DNA from: an uncultured Flavonifractor sp.
Lineage (GTDB): Bacteria; Bacillota; Clostridia; Oscillospirales; Oscillospiraceae
NCBI GenBank assembly: GCA_947384055.1
Contig: CANDFO010000099.1
Coordinates: 1-6,265, forward strand
Direction of reading: 5' to 3'
Length of the DNA: 6,265 nt
Below the pieces are notes generated by a model. That model had not been told where the DNA came from and did no database searches. It was given only the letters and a program-made list of their open reading frames with translations. A program made the position numbers and the translations under genes. Shown here piece after piece: positions 1-5,962 of the stretch (positions are counted from its first letter, which is position 1; the number at the start of each line of letters is the position of its first letter).

Positions 1-2
1 TG

Positions 3-899
3 GCGCTGGGGGCCGGGGTGGCCTTCCTGTCCGCAGCCAAGACGCTGATGCAGGCGGTGCTGACCGTGGGCATCCCGGCGGCGCTCCTGGCGGCGGGGGC
101 ATCGGTGCTGCTGATGCGCTCTCTGCGCCACGAGGCCCAGGTCTACCTTCAGCCGGGCTACCAGGCGGTCAATGCCGCCGGGGTGGCCTCCCTGGCGCTG
201 GCGGCGCTGGTGCTGGGGTCGGAGTGGGCCCTGCGGGCGGCGGTGTTTTTGCTCTCCTGCGCCTACAATTACGTTGTTCTCCCACTGCTGATGGGCCTGG
301 CCATGATTTTCGGCGGCGTTATGTCCCTGCTCTATCCGGTTCTGGTGTGGCTGATGGAAATGCGGGCGCAGATGGCGGACAACACCAACATCATCACCTC
401 TGACGACAGCGGCTTTCAGGAGCAGCTGGATAAGCTGGAGCTCCCCACCGCCTCCATGGAGCTGGTGCTGCGGATCGTTCTGGCGCTGGCGATCGTGGCG
501 GCTGCGGCGGCGCTGATCCTGCTGTTTCGCTGGCTGTCCCGGGGCCATTCGGACAGCGCTGGCAGGTCCAGCCCCTTCCGCCGGGACCTGGACGCCGGTT
601 TGGAGCGGGAGCGGGTCAGCCCCAGGTCCTATGCCGGGCGTATCCGGCGGCAGTACCGGGCATATCTGCGCATGTGCCGGGACAGGGGGCTGGAGTTTGA
701 GCGCTCCGACACCAGCACGGACGTGGGGCGGAAATCCCTGCCGGAGTTCCCGGACGAGGAGGCGTTATGCGCCCTGCGGGACCTGTACCAGCAGGCCCGG
801 TACTCCGGGGAGGTGTCCCGGGAGGACTACCAGAGGTTCCGGCGGCTGGTGGGGACGCTGAAAAAGCTGAAGACGCCCAGCGCGGCAGAATCTGTGTAG
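3..899 (+). CDS. Membrane protein with C-terminal DUF4129-like domain (5' end outside window)
   Basis: The reading frame is open to the left edge, so this is the C-terminal part of a longer protein. A GTG at 18 could be read as a start, but the frame continues upstream in the same hydrophobic style, so I treat it as internal. Counting from that GTG, hydrophobic segments lie at about residues 14-34, 53-79, 83-112 and 150-173. A hydrophilic loop (about 115-147) separates the third and fourth. The basic tail (174-293) contains RRQYRAYLRMCRDRGLEFER, then LRDLYQQARYSGEVS. This pattern resembles the DUF4129 domain that follows transmembrane segments in transglutaminase-like membrane proteins. The function is unknown; a transglutaminase partner or a fused domain could lie upstream, which is inference. 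It ends 69 bases before thiI, with a palindrome at its stop. The membrane protein call is firm; the DUF4129 assignment is moderate. Confidence 0.7.
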   Translation, partial: ALGAGVAFLSAAKTLMQAVLTVGIPAALLAAGASVLLMRSLRHEAQVYLQPGYQAVNAAGVASLALAALVLGSEWALRAAVFLLSCAYNYVVLPLLMGLAMIFGGVMSLLYPVLVWLMEMRAQMADNTNIITSDDSGFQEQLDKLELPTASMELVLRIVLALAIVAAAAALILLFRWLSRGHSDSAGRSSPFRRDLDAGLERERVSPRSYAGRIRRQYRAYLRMCRDRGLEFERSDTSTDVGRKSLPEFPDEEALCALRDLYQQARYSGEVSREDYQRFRRLVGTLKKLKTPSAAESV

Positions 900-919
900 G
901 GGCGGAGAGCATCCGCCCC
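899..919. repeat. Perfect 8-bp GC-rich palindrome after the first gene
   Basis: GGGGCGGA (899-906) and TCCGCCCC (912-919) are exact inverted copies around the loop GAGCA. The first arm begins in the last base of the stop codon. No T-run follows, so it is not a canonical intrinsic terminator. It may be a REP-like dispersed palindrome or an mRNA-end stabiliser; copy number in the genome is unknown. Confidence 0.6.
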
Positions 920-968
920 TGCAAAGCATACAAGGCTGAAAAGCCAAATAGGAAAGCAGGTAATCTAT

Positions 969-2141
969 ATGAATGAAATGATCCTCCTGAAGCTGGGCGA
1001 GGTGGTGCTCAAGGGGCTGAACCGGCGGACCTTTGAGGACAAGCTGCTGGCCAATATCCGCCGCCGCCTCCAGCACTGCGGCGACTTTCACGTCTACTCC
1101 AAGCAGAGCACCATCTATGTGGAGCCCAAGGGGCCGGAGTGTGATCTGGACGGGGCCTTTGCGGCCTGCCGGCAGGTGTTCGGGGTCATCGCCGTCACCC
1201 GGGCCCTGCCCTGTCCCAAGGACAAGGACGCCATCTTCCACTGCGCCCGGAACTATCTGGACAAGGAGCTCCGGGAGGCGAAGACCTTCAAGGTGGAGAC
1301 CCGGCGCTCGGATAAGCACTTTCCCATGAACAGTATGGAGATCAGTCAGTACGTGGGGGGGCTGCTCCACGACGCGTATCCCCATTTGAAGGTGGATGTT
1401 CACGACCCGGAGCTGTGCGTCCATGTGGAGGTCCGGGAGAAGGCGGCGTATGTCCACGCCCCCAGTCAGCCGGGGGCGGGGGGACTGCCTACGGGTATGG
1501 GAGGCACGGCGGTGAGTTTGCTCTCCGGGGGTATCGACAGTCCGGTGGCGTGTCATATGATCGCGAAGCGGGGGGTGAAGCTGGAGCTGGTCCACTTCTA
1601 CAGCCCGCCGTATACGTCGGTGCAGGCGAAGGAAAAAGTCGTCGCGCTGGCGAAGCTCTTAGCCCCCTGGTGCGGGCGGATGAAGCTCCATGTGGTGCCG
1701 TTTACGGAGATTCAGGAAGCGATACGGGCCAACTGTCCGGAGGACCATTTTACTCTCATCATGCGGCGGTTCATGATGCGTCTTGCCCAGGGCGTGGCGG
1801 CGCGGACCGGGGCGAAGGCGCTGGTCACGGGGGAGAGTCTGGGACAGGTGGCGAGTCAGACCATGGACGCGCTGACGGTGTCGGACCAGGTGTGTACGAT
1901 GCCGGTACTGCGGCCGGTGATCGGGATGGATAAGGCGGAGATCGTGCGCTTGGCGCGGCAGATCGGGACGTTTGAGACCTCGATTCTGCCCTATGAGGAC
2001 TGCTGTACCGTCTTTACGCCCAGGCATCCAAGGACGCACCCGGTGTTGGCGGATGTGTTGGAATATGAGAAGGCTCTTGACATTGACGGACTGGTGGAAC
2101 GGGCCTTGGCAGGAGTAGAGAGAATTACAATTTCTGTGTAA
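969..2141 (+). CDS. thiI: tRNA 4-thiouridine synthase / sulfurtransferase ThiI
   Basis: ThiI adenylates U8 of tRNA and inserts sulfur to give 4-thiouridine; in many bacteria it also passes sulfur to ThiS for the thiamine thiazole. The 390-residue product has an N-terminal ferredoxin-like region and THUMP domain (about 1-165). The PP-loop ATPase signature SGGIDSP (186-192) follows, then TGESLGQVASQT (287-298) and PYEDCCTVFTP (341-351). The Cys345-Cys346 pair sits where the catalytic cysteine of E. coli ThiI (Cys344) is expected. The protein ends soon after, so it lacks the C-terminal rhodanese domain of the E. coli enzyme. That matches the short Bacillus type, which takes sulfur from a dedicated cysteine desulfurase. 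No desulfurase gene is visible here, though it could lie outside the window. The ATG at 969 follows a purine-rich AGGAAAGCAGG (950-960) at usable spacing. It is probably cotranscribed with the acetyltransferase gene that follows. Confidence 0.96.
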   Translation: MNEMILLKLGEVVLKGLNRRTFEDKLLANIRRRLQHCGDFHVYSKQSTIYVEPKGPECDLDGAFAACRQVFGVIAVTRALPCPKDKDAIFHCARNYLDKELREAKTFKVETRRSDKHFPMNSMEISQYVGGLLHDAYPHLKVDVHDPELCVHVEVREKAAYVHAPSQPGAGGLPTGMGGTAVSLLSGGIDSPVACHMIAKRGVKLELVHFYSPPYTSVQAKEKVVALAKLLAPWCGRMKLHVVPFTEIQEAIRANCPEDHFTLIMRRFMMRLAQGVAARTGAKALVTGESLGQVASQTMDALTVSDQVCTMPVLRPVIGMDKAEIVRLARQIGTFETSILPYEDCCTVFTPRHPRTHPVLADVLEYEKALDIDGLVERALAGVERITISV

Positions 2142-2144
2142 TTT

Positions 2145-2148
2145 GGAG
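2145..2148 (+). promoter_or_regulatory. Ribosome binding site fixing the acetyltransferase start
   Basis: GGAG lies six bases before the ATG at 2155, directly after the thiI stop. A TTG at 2143 in the same frame would put this site inside the coding region with nothing suitable upstream, so 2155 is the better start. Confidence 0.7.
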
Positions 2149-2154
2149 AAGCCT

Positions 2155-3015
2155 ATGTTGAAAATTTTGCAAGCGGCTGAGTTTGACCGCTGTATTGAGC
2201 TTGCCTATGAGCTGGCGATGGACCCGGCGCGGTCGGGGTATCCGACTTACTGCGACGGGATGAAGACGAAGGGGGATTTTGTCGAGCGGACCAGGGAGTC
2301 GATGGAGCGCTCTGACGAGGATGTGCTGGTGTTTGAGGAAAATGGGACTGTGGAGGGTGTGATCGCTTTTCAGCATCAGGAGGGGGAGCGGTATCTCCAT
2401 GTCCACTGCCTCAGTATCCGTAAGGATACCGGGAGGGCGCTGGAGGAGTTTGTGGAATACTGCCGGGAGCGGTGGCCCGGGGCGGTGCTGGATGTGGGGC
2501 TTCCGGCGGAGAATGTGGACGCAAGGTCCTGGCTGGAGGGGCAGGGCGAGCCCTGCATCGAACGGTCCTGGAATTATCTGTTTGACCTGAGCGGATATCA
2601 GCCTGCGGCGGAGGTTTCCGGCGTGAGGCCGGTGACGGAGGAGAATTTTGAGGAGTTTGCGGCCATTCACCGCAGGGTCCAGGGGGAAATGTACTGGAAC
2701 TGTGAGCGTATCCGGAAGACGATGGAGGATTGGCATCTCTTCATTACCGGGACGGGGGATGAAGCGGGAGAAGTGATTTTGACGGGGTTTGGCGGCAACG
2801 AGCACCAGGAAATCTTCGCGCTGGAGTTTGCTGACGGGAAGTACCGGGCGGAGGCGTTTCAGGCACTGCTCACCGCCGCGCTGCATCTGTTGAAGGAGAA
2901 GGGGACGAGGTGGCTGACGTTCTTTGTGGATGTGGGCGGGCCGGAGAAAGAGGTGCTGGATAAAATGGGATTCCGGTGCGTCGGGGAGTTTCAGGCCTAT
3001 CGGGTGAAGCTGTGA
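2155..3015 (+). CDS. Tandem GNAT-type N-acetyltransferase, substrate unknown
   Basis: The 286-residue product looks like two GNAT folds in series. The N-terminal half (about 1-145) has DEDVLVFEENGTVEGVIAFQ (54-73), a typical GNAT central strand pair, followed by LHVHCLSI. The C-terminal half (about 155-286) begins GVRPVTEENFEEFAAIH, a common GNAT opening. It ends EKEVLDKMGFRCVGEFQAY, the usual closing helix and strand around an MGF motif. A canonical acetyl-CoA pyrophosphate loop (Q/RxxGxG/A) is not obvious in either half, so one half may be non-catalytic and the activity is uncertain. The substrate cannot be read from the sequence. The gene starts 13 bases after the thiI stop, which suggests translation from a shared mRNA without implying a shared pathway. 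The family call is fairly sure. Confidence 0.75.
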   Translation: MLKILQAAEFDRCIELAYELAMDPARSGYPTYCDGMKTKGDFVERTRESMERSDEDVLVFEENGTVEGVIAFQHQEGERYLHVHCLSIRKDTGRALEEFVEYCRERWPGAVLDVGLPAENVDARSWLEGQGEPCIERSWNYLFDLSGYQPAAEVSGVRPVTEENFEEFAAIHRRVQGEMYWNCERIRKTMEDWHLFITGTGDEAGEVILTGFGGNEHQEIFALEFADGKYRAEAFQALLTAALHLLKEKGTRWLTFFVDVGGPEKEVLDKMGFRCVGEFQAYRVKL

Positions 3016-3240
3016 CGCCTGAGGGCGGCGCGGATGATATCCAGCGGTGTGCCGTATAGCATGGCAGTATCGCCCGCACCGTGCCGGTGGCCCGGTAGTA
3101 TCTCCATAGAATCGTGCGCCTAGGAGGCGAACCCAACGAAGGAGACCAAAGGGCTGGGGAGTGGTTCCAACGATTCGAGCGGCATCGGCCCAGGGAAGTG
3201 ATTGAGGAAATGGAGGCTACCAGGTCGTAGCGTAACCAAA
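3016..3240 (+). ncRNA. Candidate structured non-coding RNA, family not recognised
   Basis: This gap between the acetyltransferase and cinA holds no credible reading frame but is packed with inverted repeats. Hairpins are GGAT/ATCC (3032-3042), GCCGT/ATGGC (3051-3065, one G-U pair), CACCG/CGGTG (3077-3089) and GCTAC/GTAGC (3216-3231). A 7-bp stem GAATCGT/ACGATTC (3109-3115 with 3170-3176) encloses a CGCC/GGCG hairpin (3117-3129) and an AACC/GGTT stem (3130-3133 with 3163-3166), which makes a three-way junction. CTGGG (3154-3158) can pair with CCCAG (3189-3193) across that junction as a pseudoknot. The near-repeats GGCAGTATCGCC (3063-3074) and GGTAGTATCTCC (3094-3105) flank one hairpin. Unpaired parts are purine-rich on the + strand, and a terminator-like hairpin follows at 3266. 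It does not look like tRNA, tmRNA, SRP RNA, RNase P or 6S RNA to me. No promoter was found. It could also be a long leader of cinA. Confidence 0.4.
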
Positions 3241-3265
3241 AAAACCCCCGTAATCAAGGAAGATT

Positions 3266-3297
3266 CTTAAGAAACTACGTTTCTTAAGCGGTTTTTT
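3266..3297 (+). terminator. Terminator-like hairpin with T-run
   Basis: CTTAAGAAAC (3266-3275) and GTTTCTTAAG (3279-3288) form a perfect 10-bp stem with a TAC loop. Six T residues follow at 3292-3297 after CGG. The stem is AT-rich, so it may be leaky. The T-run can also pair back with ACCAAAAAAACC (3235-3246), which would give a longer outer stem around the hairpin. It plausibly ends the upstream structured transcript or the thiI mRNA. Confidence 0.55.
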
Positions 3298-3327
3298 GGT
3301 GACTTTTTGTCCGCACAAAAAGTCACC
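3298..3327. repeat. Perfect 13-bp inverted repeat with 4-base loop
   Basis: Bases 3298-3310 (GGTGACTTTTTGT) and 3315-3327 (ACAAAAAGTCACC) are exact inverted copies around CCGC. No T-run follows on either strand, so it is not a standard terminator. The first arm uses the GGT that could close the outer stem of the preceding terminator, so those two structures exclude each other. A dispersed palindromic repeat is the likeliest alternative, but copy number is unknown. Confidence 0.65.
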
Positions 3328-3328
3328 C

Positions 3329-3356
3329 GGGGTCCGGGGCCGGGGAGGTCCCGGGG
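3329..3356 (+). other. Four-tract G-quadruplex motif upstream of cinA
   Basis: Four GGGG runs at 3329-3332, 3336-3339, 3342-3345 and 3353-3356 are separated by loops of 3, 2 and 7 bases, all on the coding strand. The last run ends 38 bases before the cinA start. A competing hairpin CCGGG/CCCGG (3340-3354) is possible. Quadruplex formation is inferred from the pattern only. Confidence 0.5.
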
Positions 3357-3394
3357 CTATCGAATAGAAGCATGTAACCACGAGGAGGAAATTT

Positions 3395-4645
3395 ATGGTC
3401 GCAGAACTTATCGCCGTCGGCACAGAACTGCTTTTGGGCAACGTAGCGAACACCGACGCGCAGATCATCTCCCAGGGGCTGAGTGCGCTGGGAATCACGG
3501 TGCTTCACCACACGGTGGTGGGGGACAACCCGCAGCGGCTGGCGGAGGCGCTGGAGACCGCACGAAACCGGGCGGATATCATTATCACCACCGGCGGGCT
3601 TGGGCCCACCTACGACGATCTGACGAAGCAGACCATCTGCAAGACCTTCAACCGGGAGCTGGAGCTCCACGAGGACATTCTGGAGGAGCTAAAAACCTGG
3701 TTTCAGACGAAAATGGGCAAAAAGATGCCGGAGAACAATATCCAGCAGGCGATGCTGCCGGTGGACTGCACCATCTTCGACAACCCGGTGGGCACCGCGC
3801 CGGGGTGCGCGTTCGTGGAGGACGGGGTCCATGTGCTGATGCTCCCGGGACCGCCGTTCGAGTGCCGGTATATGTTCGAGCACCGGGCGGCGCCGTATCT
3901 GGAGAAGCTCACCGACGGGGTGATCGTCAGCCACGAGATCAGGGTCTTCGGCATGGGGGAGAGCGCGGTGGAGGAGGCCCTCCACGAGCCCATGACCACC
4001 CTCACGAACCCGACCCTGGCGCCCTACGCCAAGACCAACGAGTGCATGGTCCGGGCCACGGCCCGGGCGGAGAGCCGGGAGAAGGCCGAGGAGCTGCTCA
4101 CCCCCCTGGTCCGAGAGGTCTGCGAGACCCTGGGAGACGTGGTCTACGGCGTGGACGTGGGGAGCCTGGAGGAGGTGGTCAGCGGCCTGCTGGCAGAGCG
4201 GGGATTGACCCTCGCCGCCGCGGAGAGCTGTACCGGAGGGCTCCTGTCCAAGCGTATGACCGACCTGCCTGGGGCGTCGAAGGTCTTCCGGGGGGGCGTG
4301 GTCAGCTATGTCAACGACGTGAAGGCCAACGTCCTGGGGGTCCCCCGGGAGGTGCTGGAGCAGTACGGCGCGGTCAGCGAAGAGACCGCCCGGGCCATGG
4401 CCGAGGGGTGCCGGAGGGTCTGCGGGAGCGATCTGGCGGTGTCCCTCACCGGCGTGGCCGGTCCCGAGAGGGACGACTGGGGCAACGAGGTGGGCACGGT
4501 CTACGCGGCCCTGGCTGGGCCGGAGGAAACGATCTGCAAGAAGCTCACCTGCGGCAGGGGGCGGGGCCGGGACCGGGTGCGTACCGCCGCGGCGAGCAAT
4601 GCGCTGGACCTCATCCGGCGGTTTTTGCTGAAACTGCCCCTGTAG
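3395..4645 (+). CDS. cinA: CinA family protein: CinA N-domain plus nicotinamide-nucleotide amidase (PncC) domain
   Basis: The 416-residue product has the full two-domain CinA layout. The N-terminal domain (about 1-170) is the MoaB/MogA-like COG1058 fold, with GTELLLG (9-15), TTGGLGPTYDD (65-75), NPVGTAPG (130-137) and LPGPP (150-154). The C-terminal PncC domain (about 255-412) carries AAAESCTGG (274-282), the YVNDVK segment (305-310), TGVAGP (352-357) and VGTVY (366-370). PncC domains deamidate nicotinamide mononucleotide to nicotinate mononucleotide and ammonia, a pyridine-nucleotide salvage step in the cytosol. Some CinA N-domains act as ADP-ribose pyrophosphatases. In several Firmicutes cinA precedes recA and is linked to competence, but recA is not the next gene here. 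The ATG at 3395 follows a strong AGGAGG (3383-3388) by six bases. No clear terminator follows the stop. Length and motifs are normal for an intact enzyme. Confidence 0.96.
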   Translation: MVAELIAVGTELLLGNVANTDAQIISQGLSALGITVLHHTVVGDNPQRLAEALETARNRADIIITTGGLGPTYDDLTKQTICKTFNRELELHEDILEELKTWFQTKMGKKMPENNIQQAMLPVDCTIFDNPVGTAPGCAFVEDGVHVLMLPGPPFECRYMFEHRAAPYLEKLTDGVIVSHEIRVFGMGESAVEEALHEPMTTLTNPTLAPYAKTNECMVRATARAESREKAEELLTPLVREVCETLGDVVYGVDVGSLEEVVSGLLAERGLTLAAAESCTGGLLSKRMTDLPGASKVFRGGVVSYVNDVKANVLGVPREVLEQYGAVSEETARAMAEGCRRVCGSDLAVSLTGVAGPERDDWGNEVGTVYAALAGPEETICKKLTCGRGRGRDRVRTAAASNALDLIRRFLLKLPL

Positions 4646-4684
4646 ACCGGAGGAAATTTCTACGTTGTTTCCGCGAAAAACCGG

Positions 4685-4713
4685 TTGACAAAGCGCCCAA
4701 AACGCTATACTAT
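4685..4713 (+). promoter_or_regulatory. Sigma-70/SigA-type promoter for the T-box leader
   Basis: A perfect -35 box TTGACA lies at 4685-4690. TACTAT at 4708-4713 gives a 17-base spacer and keeps the key -10 positions. The overlapping TATACT (4706-4711) matches the consensus better but leaves only 15 bases. Transcription would begin near 4719-4722, just before the T-box leader. Confidence 0.8.
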
Positions 4714-4718
4714 GATAC

Positions 4719-4978
4719 TAATTATCCGGATGAAATGCGAGGAAAAGGACCAGTACCCCGGTGGATGCCTGCACAGAGAACCGCCCGCTTCGGTGGAAGG
4801 GCGGAGAGGCGGCCGGGGGAATATCCCCTTGGAGCAGGCGGCTGAACGATCTCCCAGTAGGCCCGCCCGGCAGTGACCGTTATCTCACACGCGAGGGGGC
4901 CGGACTGCCGGCAACAAGAGTGGTACCGCAGAGGTTTTGACGCGCCTTTGTCTCTTATGGGGACAGGGGCGCGTTTTG
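4719..4978 (+). promoter_or_regulatory. T-box riboswitch leader, probably tRNA-Tyr responsive
   Basis: T-box leaders bind a tRNA by its anticodon and, if its 3' end is uncharged, form an antiterminator. Stem I has AGTA (4752-4755), stem CCCCGG/CCGGGG (4756-4761 with 4813-4818), AGAGA bulge (4775-4779), apical stem CCGCCC/GGGCGG (4781-4786 with 4799-4804) and loop motif GGTGGAA (4792-4798). GAA (4819-4821) opposite AGTA marks the specifier loop, so the next triplet, UAU (4822-4824), is the candidate Tyr codon. Stem III pairs CCGGCAGT (4867-4874) with ACTGCCGG (4904-4911), and CCGTTATC lies in its loop. The T-box AAGAGTGGTACCGC (4916-4929) has bulge UGGU, suited to a tRNA with A73, as in tRNA-Tyr. 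AAGAG (4916-4920) pairs with CTCTT (4952-4956) in the antiterminator, which breaks the terminator. The base after the specifier is C where a purine is usual, so the amino acid call is less sure than the T-box itself. Confidence 0.93.
4940..4978 (+). terminator. Intrinsic terminator of the T-box switch
   Basis: A long stem with several G-U pairs runs from ACGCGCC (4940-4946) through GTCTC (4950-4954) to its partner GGGGACAGGGGCGCG (4959-4973). It is closed by a short loop and followed by TTTT (4974-4977). Its left arm contains the CTCTT used by the antiterminator, so the two folds exclude each other. Confidence 0.88.
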
Positions 4979-5002
4979 TTGAAGGTTGAAAAGAATCAGA
5001 AT

Positions 5003-5389
5003 ATGAAGAATTACACCCAGGTCTATGTGAAAAACAGTATCGAGGCGGTCAGGATGTACTGCGAGGCATTTGGCGCGGAGGCGACCTTGGAGATGAAAAA
5101 TACGGCCGGGGACGAGTATGAGCACTGCGAGCTGTCCGTCAACGGGGAGCCGTTCCTCGCCGTGTCCGAGGCGGCGGAGCCATGCGACATTGAAACCGTC
5201 CACCGGAACAGGTGGCAGACGATGACGTTCAATGTCTTTGAGATGGGGAGCGAGGAGGTTGTCCGGAAGGCGTTCCGGGTCTTGAGCGGGGGCGGCGTGG
5301 TCATCGACCCGATCCACGCGCTCCCCTGGAGCAGCTGCTGTGCGACGGTGATCGACAAGTACGGGGTGTGCTGGTGGATATCCATCTAG
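5003..5389 (+). CDS. VOC superfamily (glyoxalase / PhnB-like) protein
   Basis: The 128-residue product opens QVYVKNSIEAVRMYCEAFGA (6-25), the standard first strand and helix of PhnB-like VOC proteins. HCELSVNGEPFLAVSEA (41-57) is the usual strand-turn-strand, and NVFEMGSEEVVRKAFRVLSGGG (77-98) opens the second paired beta-alpha-beta unit. It ends DKYGVCWWISI, a typical closing strand. VOC proteins include glyoxalases, dioxygenases, and bleomycin and fosfomycin resistance proteins; which of these applies cannot be told. The expected metal ligands are not all evident. The ATG at 5003 matches where the domain begins. The frame is open upstream to 4937, but that part overlaps the T-box terminator and is not protein-like. 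The ribosome site is weak (GAAGG at 4981-4985 is far), so the start is slightly uncertain. It is the first gene behind the T-box, 25 bases from its T-run, and ends 13 bases before the VanZ gene. Confidence 0.82.
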   Translation: MKNYTQVYVKNSIEAVRMYCEAFGAEATLEMKNTAGDEYEHCELSVNGEPFLAVSEAAEPCDIETVHRNRWQTMTFNVFEMGSEEVVRKAFRVLSGGGVVIDPIHALPWSSCCATVIDKYGVCWWISI

Positions 5390-5402
5390 GAAGGAGTAAC
5401 CT

Positions 5403-5921
5403 ATGAAGTATTGGATCGACTTCGGGGCTTTGGCGCTCTTATATGTCCGCGTTTTATTCCGCAAGTGGAGAAGCAGGGGAAAAGATGTCCTGCTTGTCAA
5501 CACCCTGATGTATGTTTATCTCTCTTTTGTGCTCTATTTCACCTTGATGCCGGTCATAACATCGCTTCCGTTTGTGCTGAACCACCCCTATGAACCCATG
5601 AATTTGGAGCCGTTTATCGACGTCTTGGCGGGGAGAGGCGATTTTTTAAGGCAGGTCGCATTGAATGTTATCATGACGATGCCATTTGGGTTCCTGTTCC
5701 CGCTGACCCGGAAGGGAGGCGGCAAATTCGGCAGGACGGTATTCTTCTGCTTTTTGATGAGCCTGGGAATTGAGCTGATACAGCCGCTTATCAACGGGAC
5801 CCGGTCTTCGGATATCACGGATATCATAACAAATGTGACCGGCGGGGTCCTCGGATATGGCTTTTATGTGATTTTCAGGCCGGTCATATTTTGGATTTTG
5901 GACCGGCTGAAAACAAACTGA
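5403..5921 (+). CDS. VanZ family membrane protein
   Basis: The 172-residue product has hydrophobic segments at about residues 5-19, 29-57, 84-101, 112-130 and 145-166, consistent with a small multi-pass membrane protein. VanZ-family marks are NVIMTMPFGFLFPL (88-101), SLGIELIQPL (120-129) and RSSDITDIITNVTGGVLGYG (134-153), the conserved acidic and Asn-Gly segment before the last helix. The founding VanZ of Tn1546 gives low-level teicoplanin resistance by an unknown mechanism. Most family members are uncharacterised, so resistance here is not shown. The start ATG follows AAGGAG (5391-5396) by six bases, and that site overlaps the end of the VOC gene, which argues for one operon. By eye it is clearly more AT-rich than cinA. 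No strong terminator follows it. Confidence 0.9.
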   Translation: MKYWIDFGALALLYVRVLFRKWRSRGKDVLLVNTLMYVYLSFVLYFTLMPVITSLPFVLNHPYEPMNLEPFIDVLAGRGDFLRQVALNVIMTMPFGFLFPLTRKGGGKFGRTVFFCFLMSLGIELIQPLINGTRSSDITDIITNVTGGVLGYGFYVIFRPVIFWILDRLKTN

Positions 5922-5962
5922 GGGTTTCAGAAATCTGAACGGATCATCCGGAGGGAGGAAAT

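Noticed and set aside
765..1595. Long minus-strand open frame across the end of the first gene and thiI
   Set aside because: It lies opposite two well-supported genes, is rich in Pro, Arg, His and Leu as expected of GC-rich antisense, and shows no domain or ribosome site.
2125..2886. Minus-strand open frame of 253 residues opposite the acetyltransferase gene
   Set aside because: The + strand frame has clear GNAT features and a ribosome site; the antisense product has no recognisable pattern.
2870..3136. Minus-strand open frame reaching into the 3016-3240 gap
   Set aside because: The translation is Pro/Arg/Ser-rich and low in pattern, and half of it is antisense to the acetyltransferase gene. 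It does not explain the inverted repeats.
3160..3185. GGTTCCAACGATTCGAGC resembling a tRNA T-arm
   Set aside because: The spacing and loop do not match a T-arm and no acceptor or anticodon arms could be placed around it.
4653..4672. AATTTCTAC stretch resembling the start of a Cas12a-type CRISPR repeat
   Set aside because: There is one copy only, the expected GTAGA partner stem is missing, and no repeat-spacer spacing or cas gene is present.
3307..4845. 512-residue + strand frame overlapping cinA in another phase
   Set aside because: Its product is almost entirely Gly, Arg, Ala and Pro, an artefact of GC-rich codon phase shift over cinA, and it runs into the T-box leader.
4937..5002. N-terminal extension of the VOC gene from a TTG at 4937
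   Set aside because: It would code through the T-box terminator, has no ribosome site, and the VOC domain begins at the ATG at 5003.
5926..5939. TTCAG/CTGAA inverted repeat after VanZ
   Set aside because: Five base pairs with no T-run is too weak for a terminator; it does not argue against cotranscription with the AAC(6') gene.
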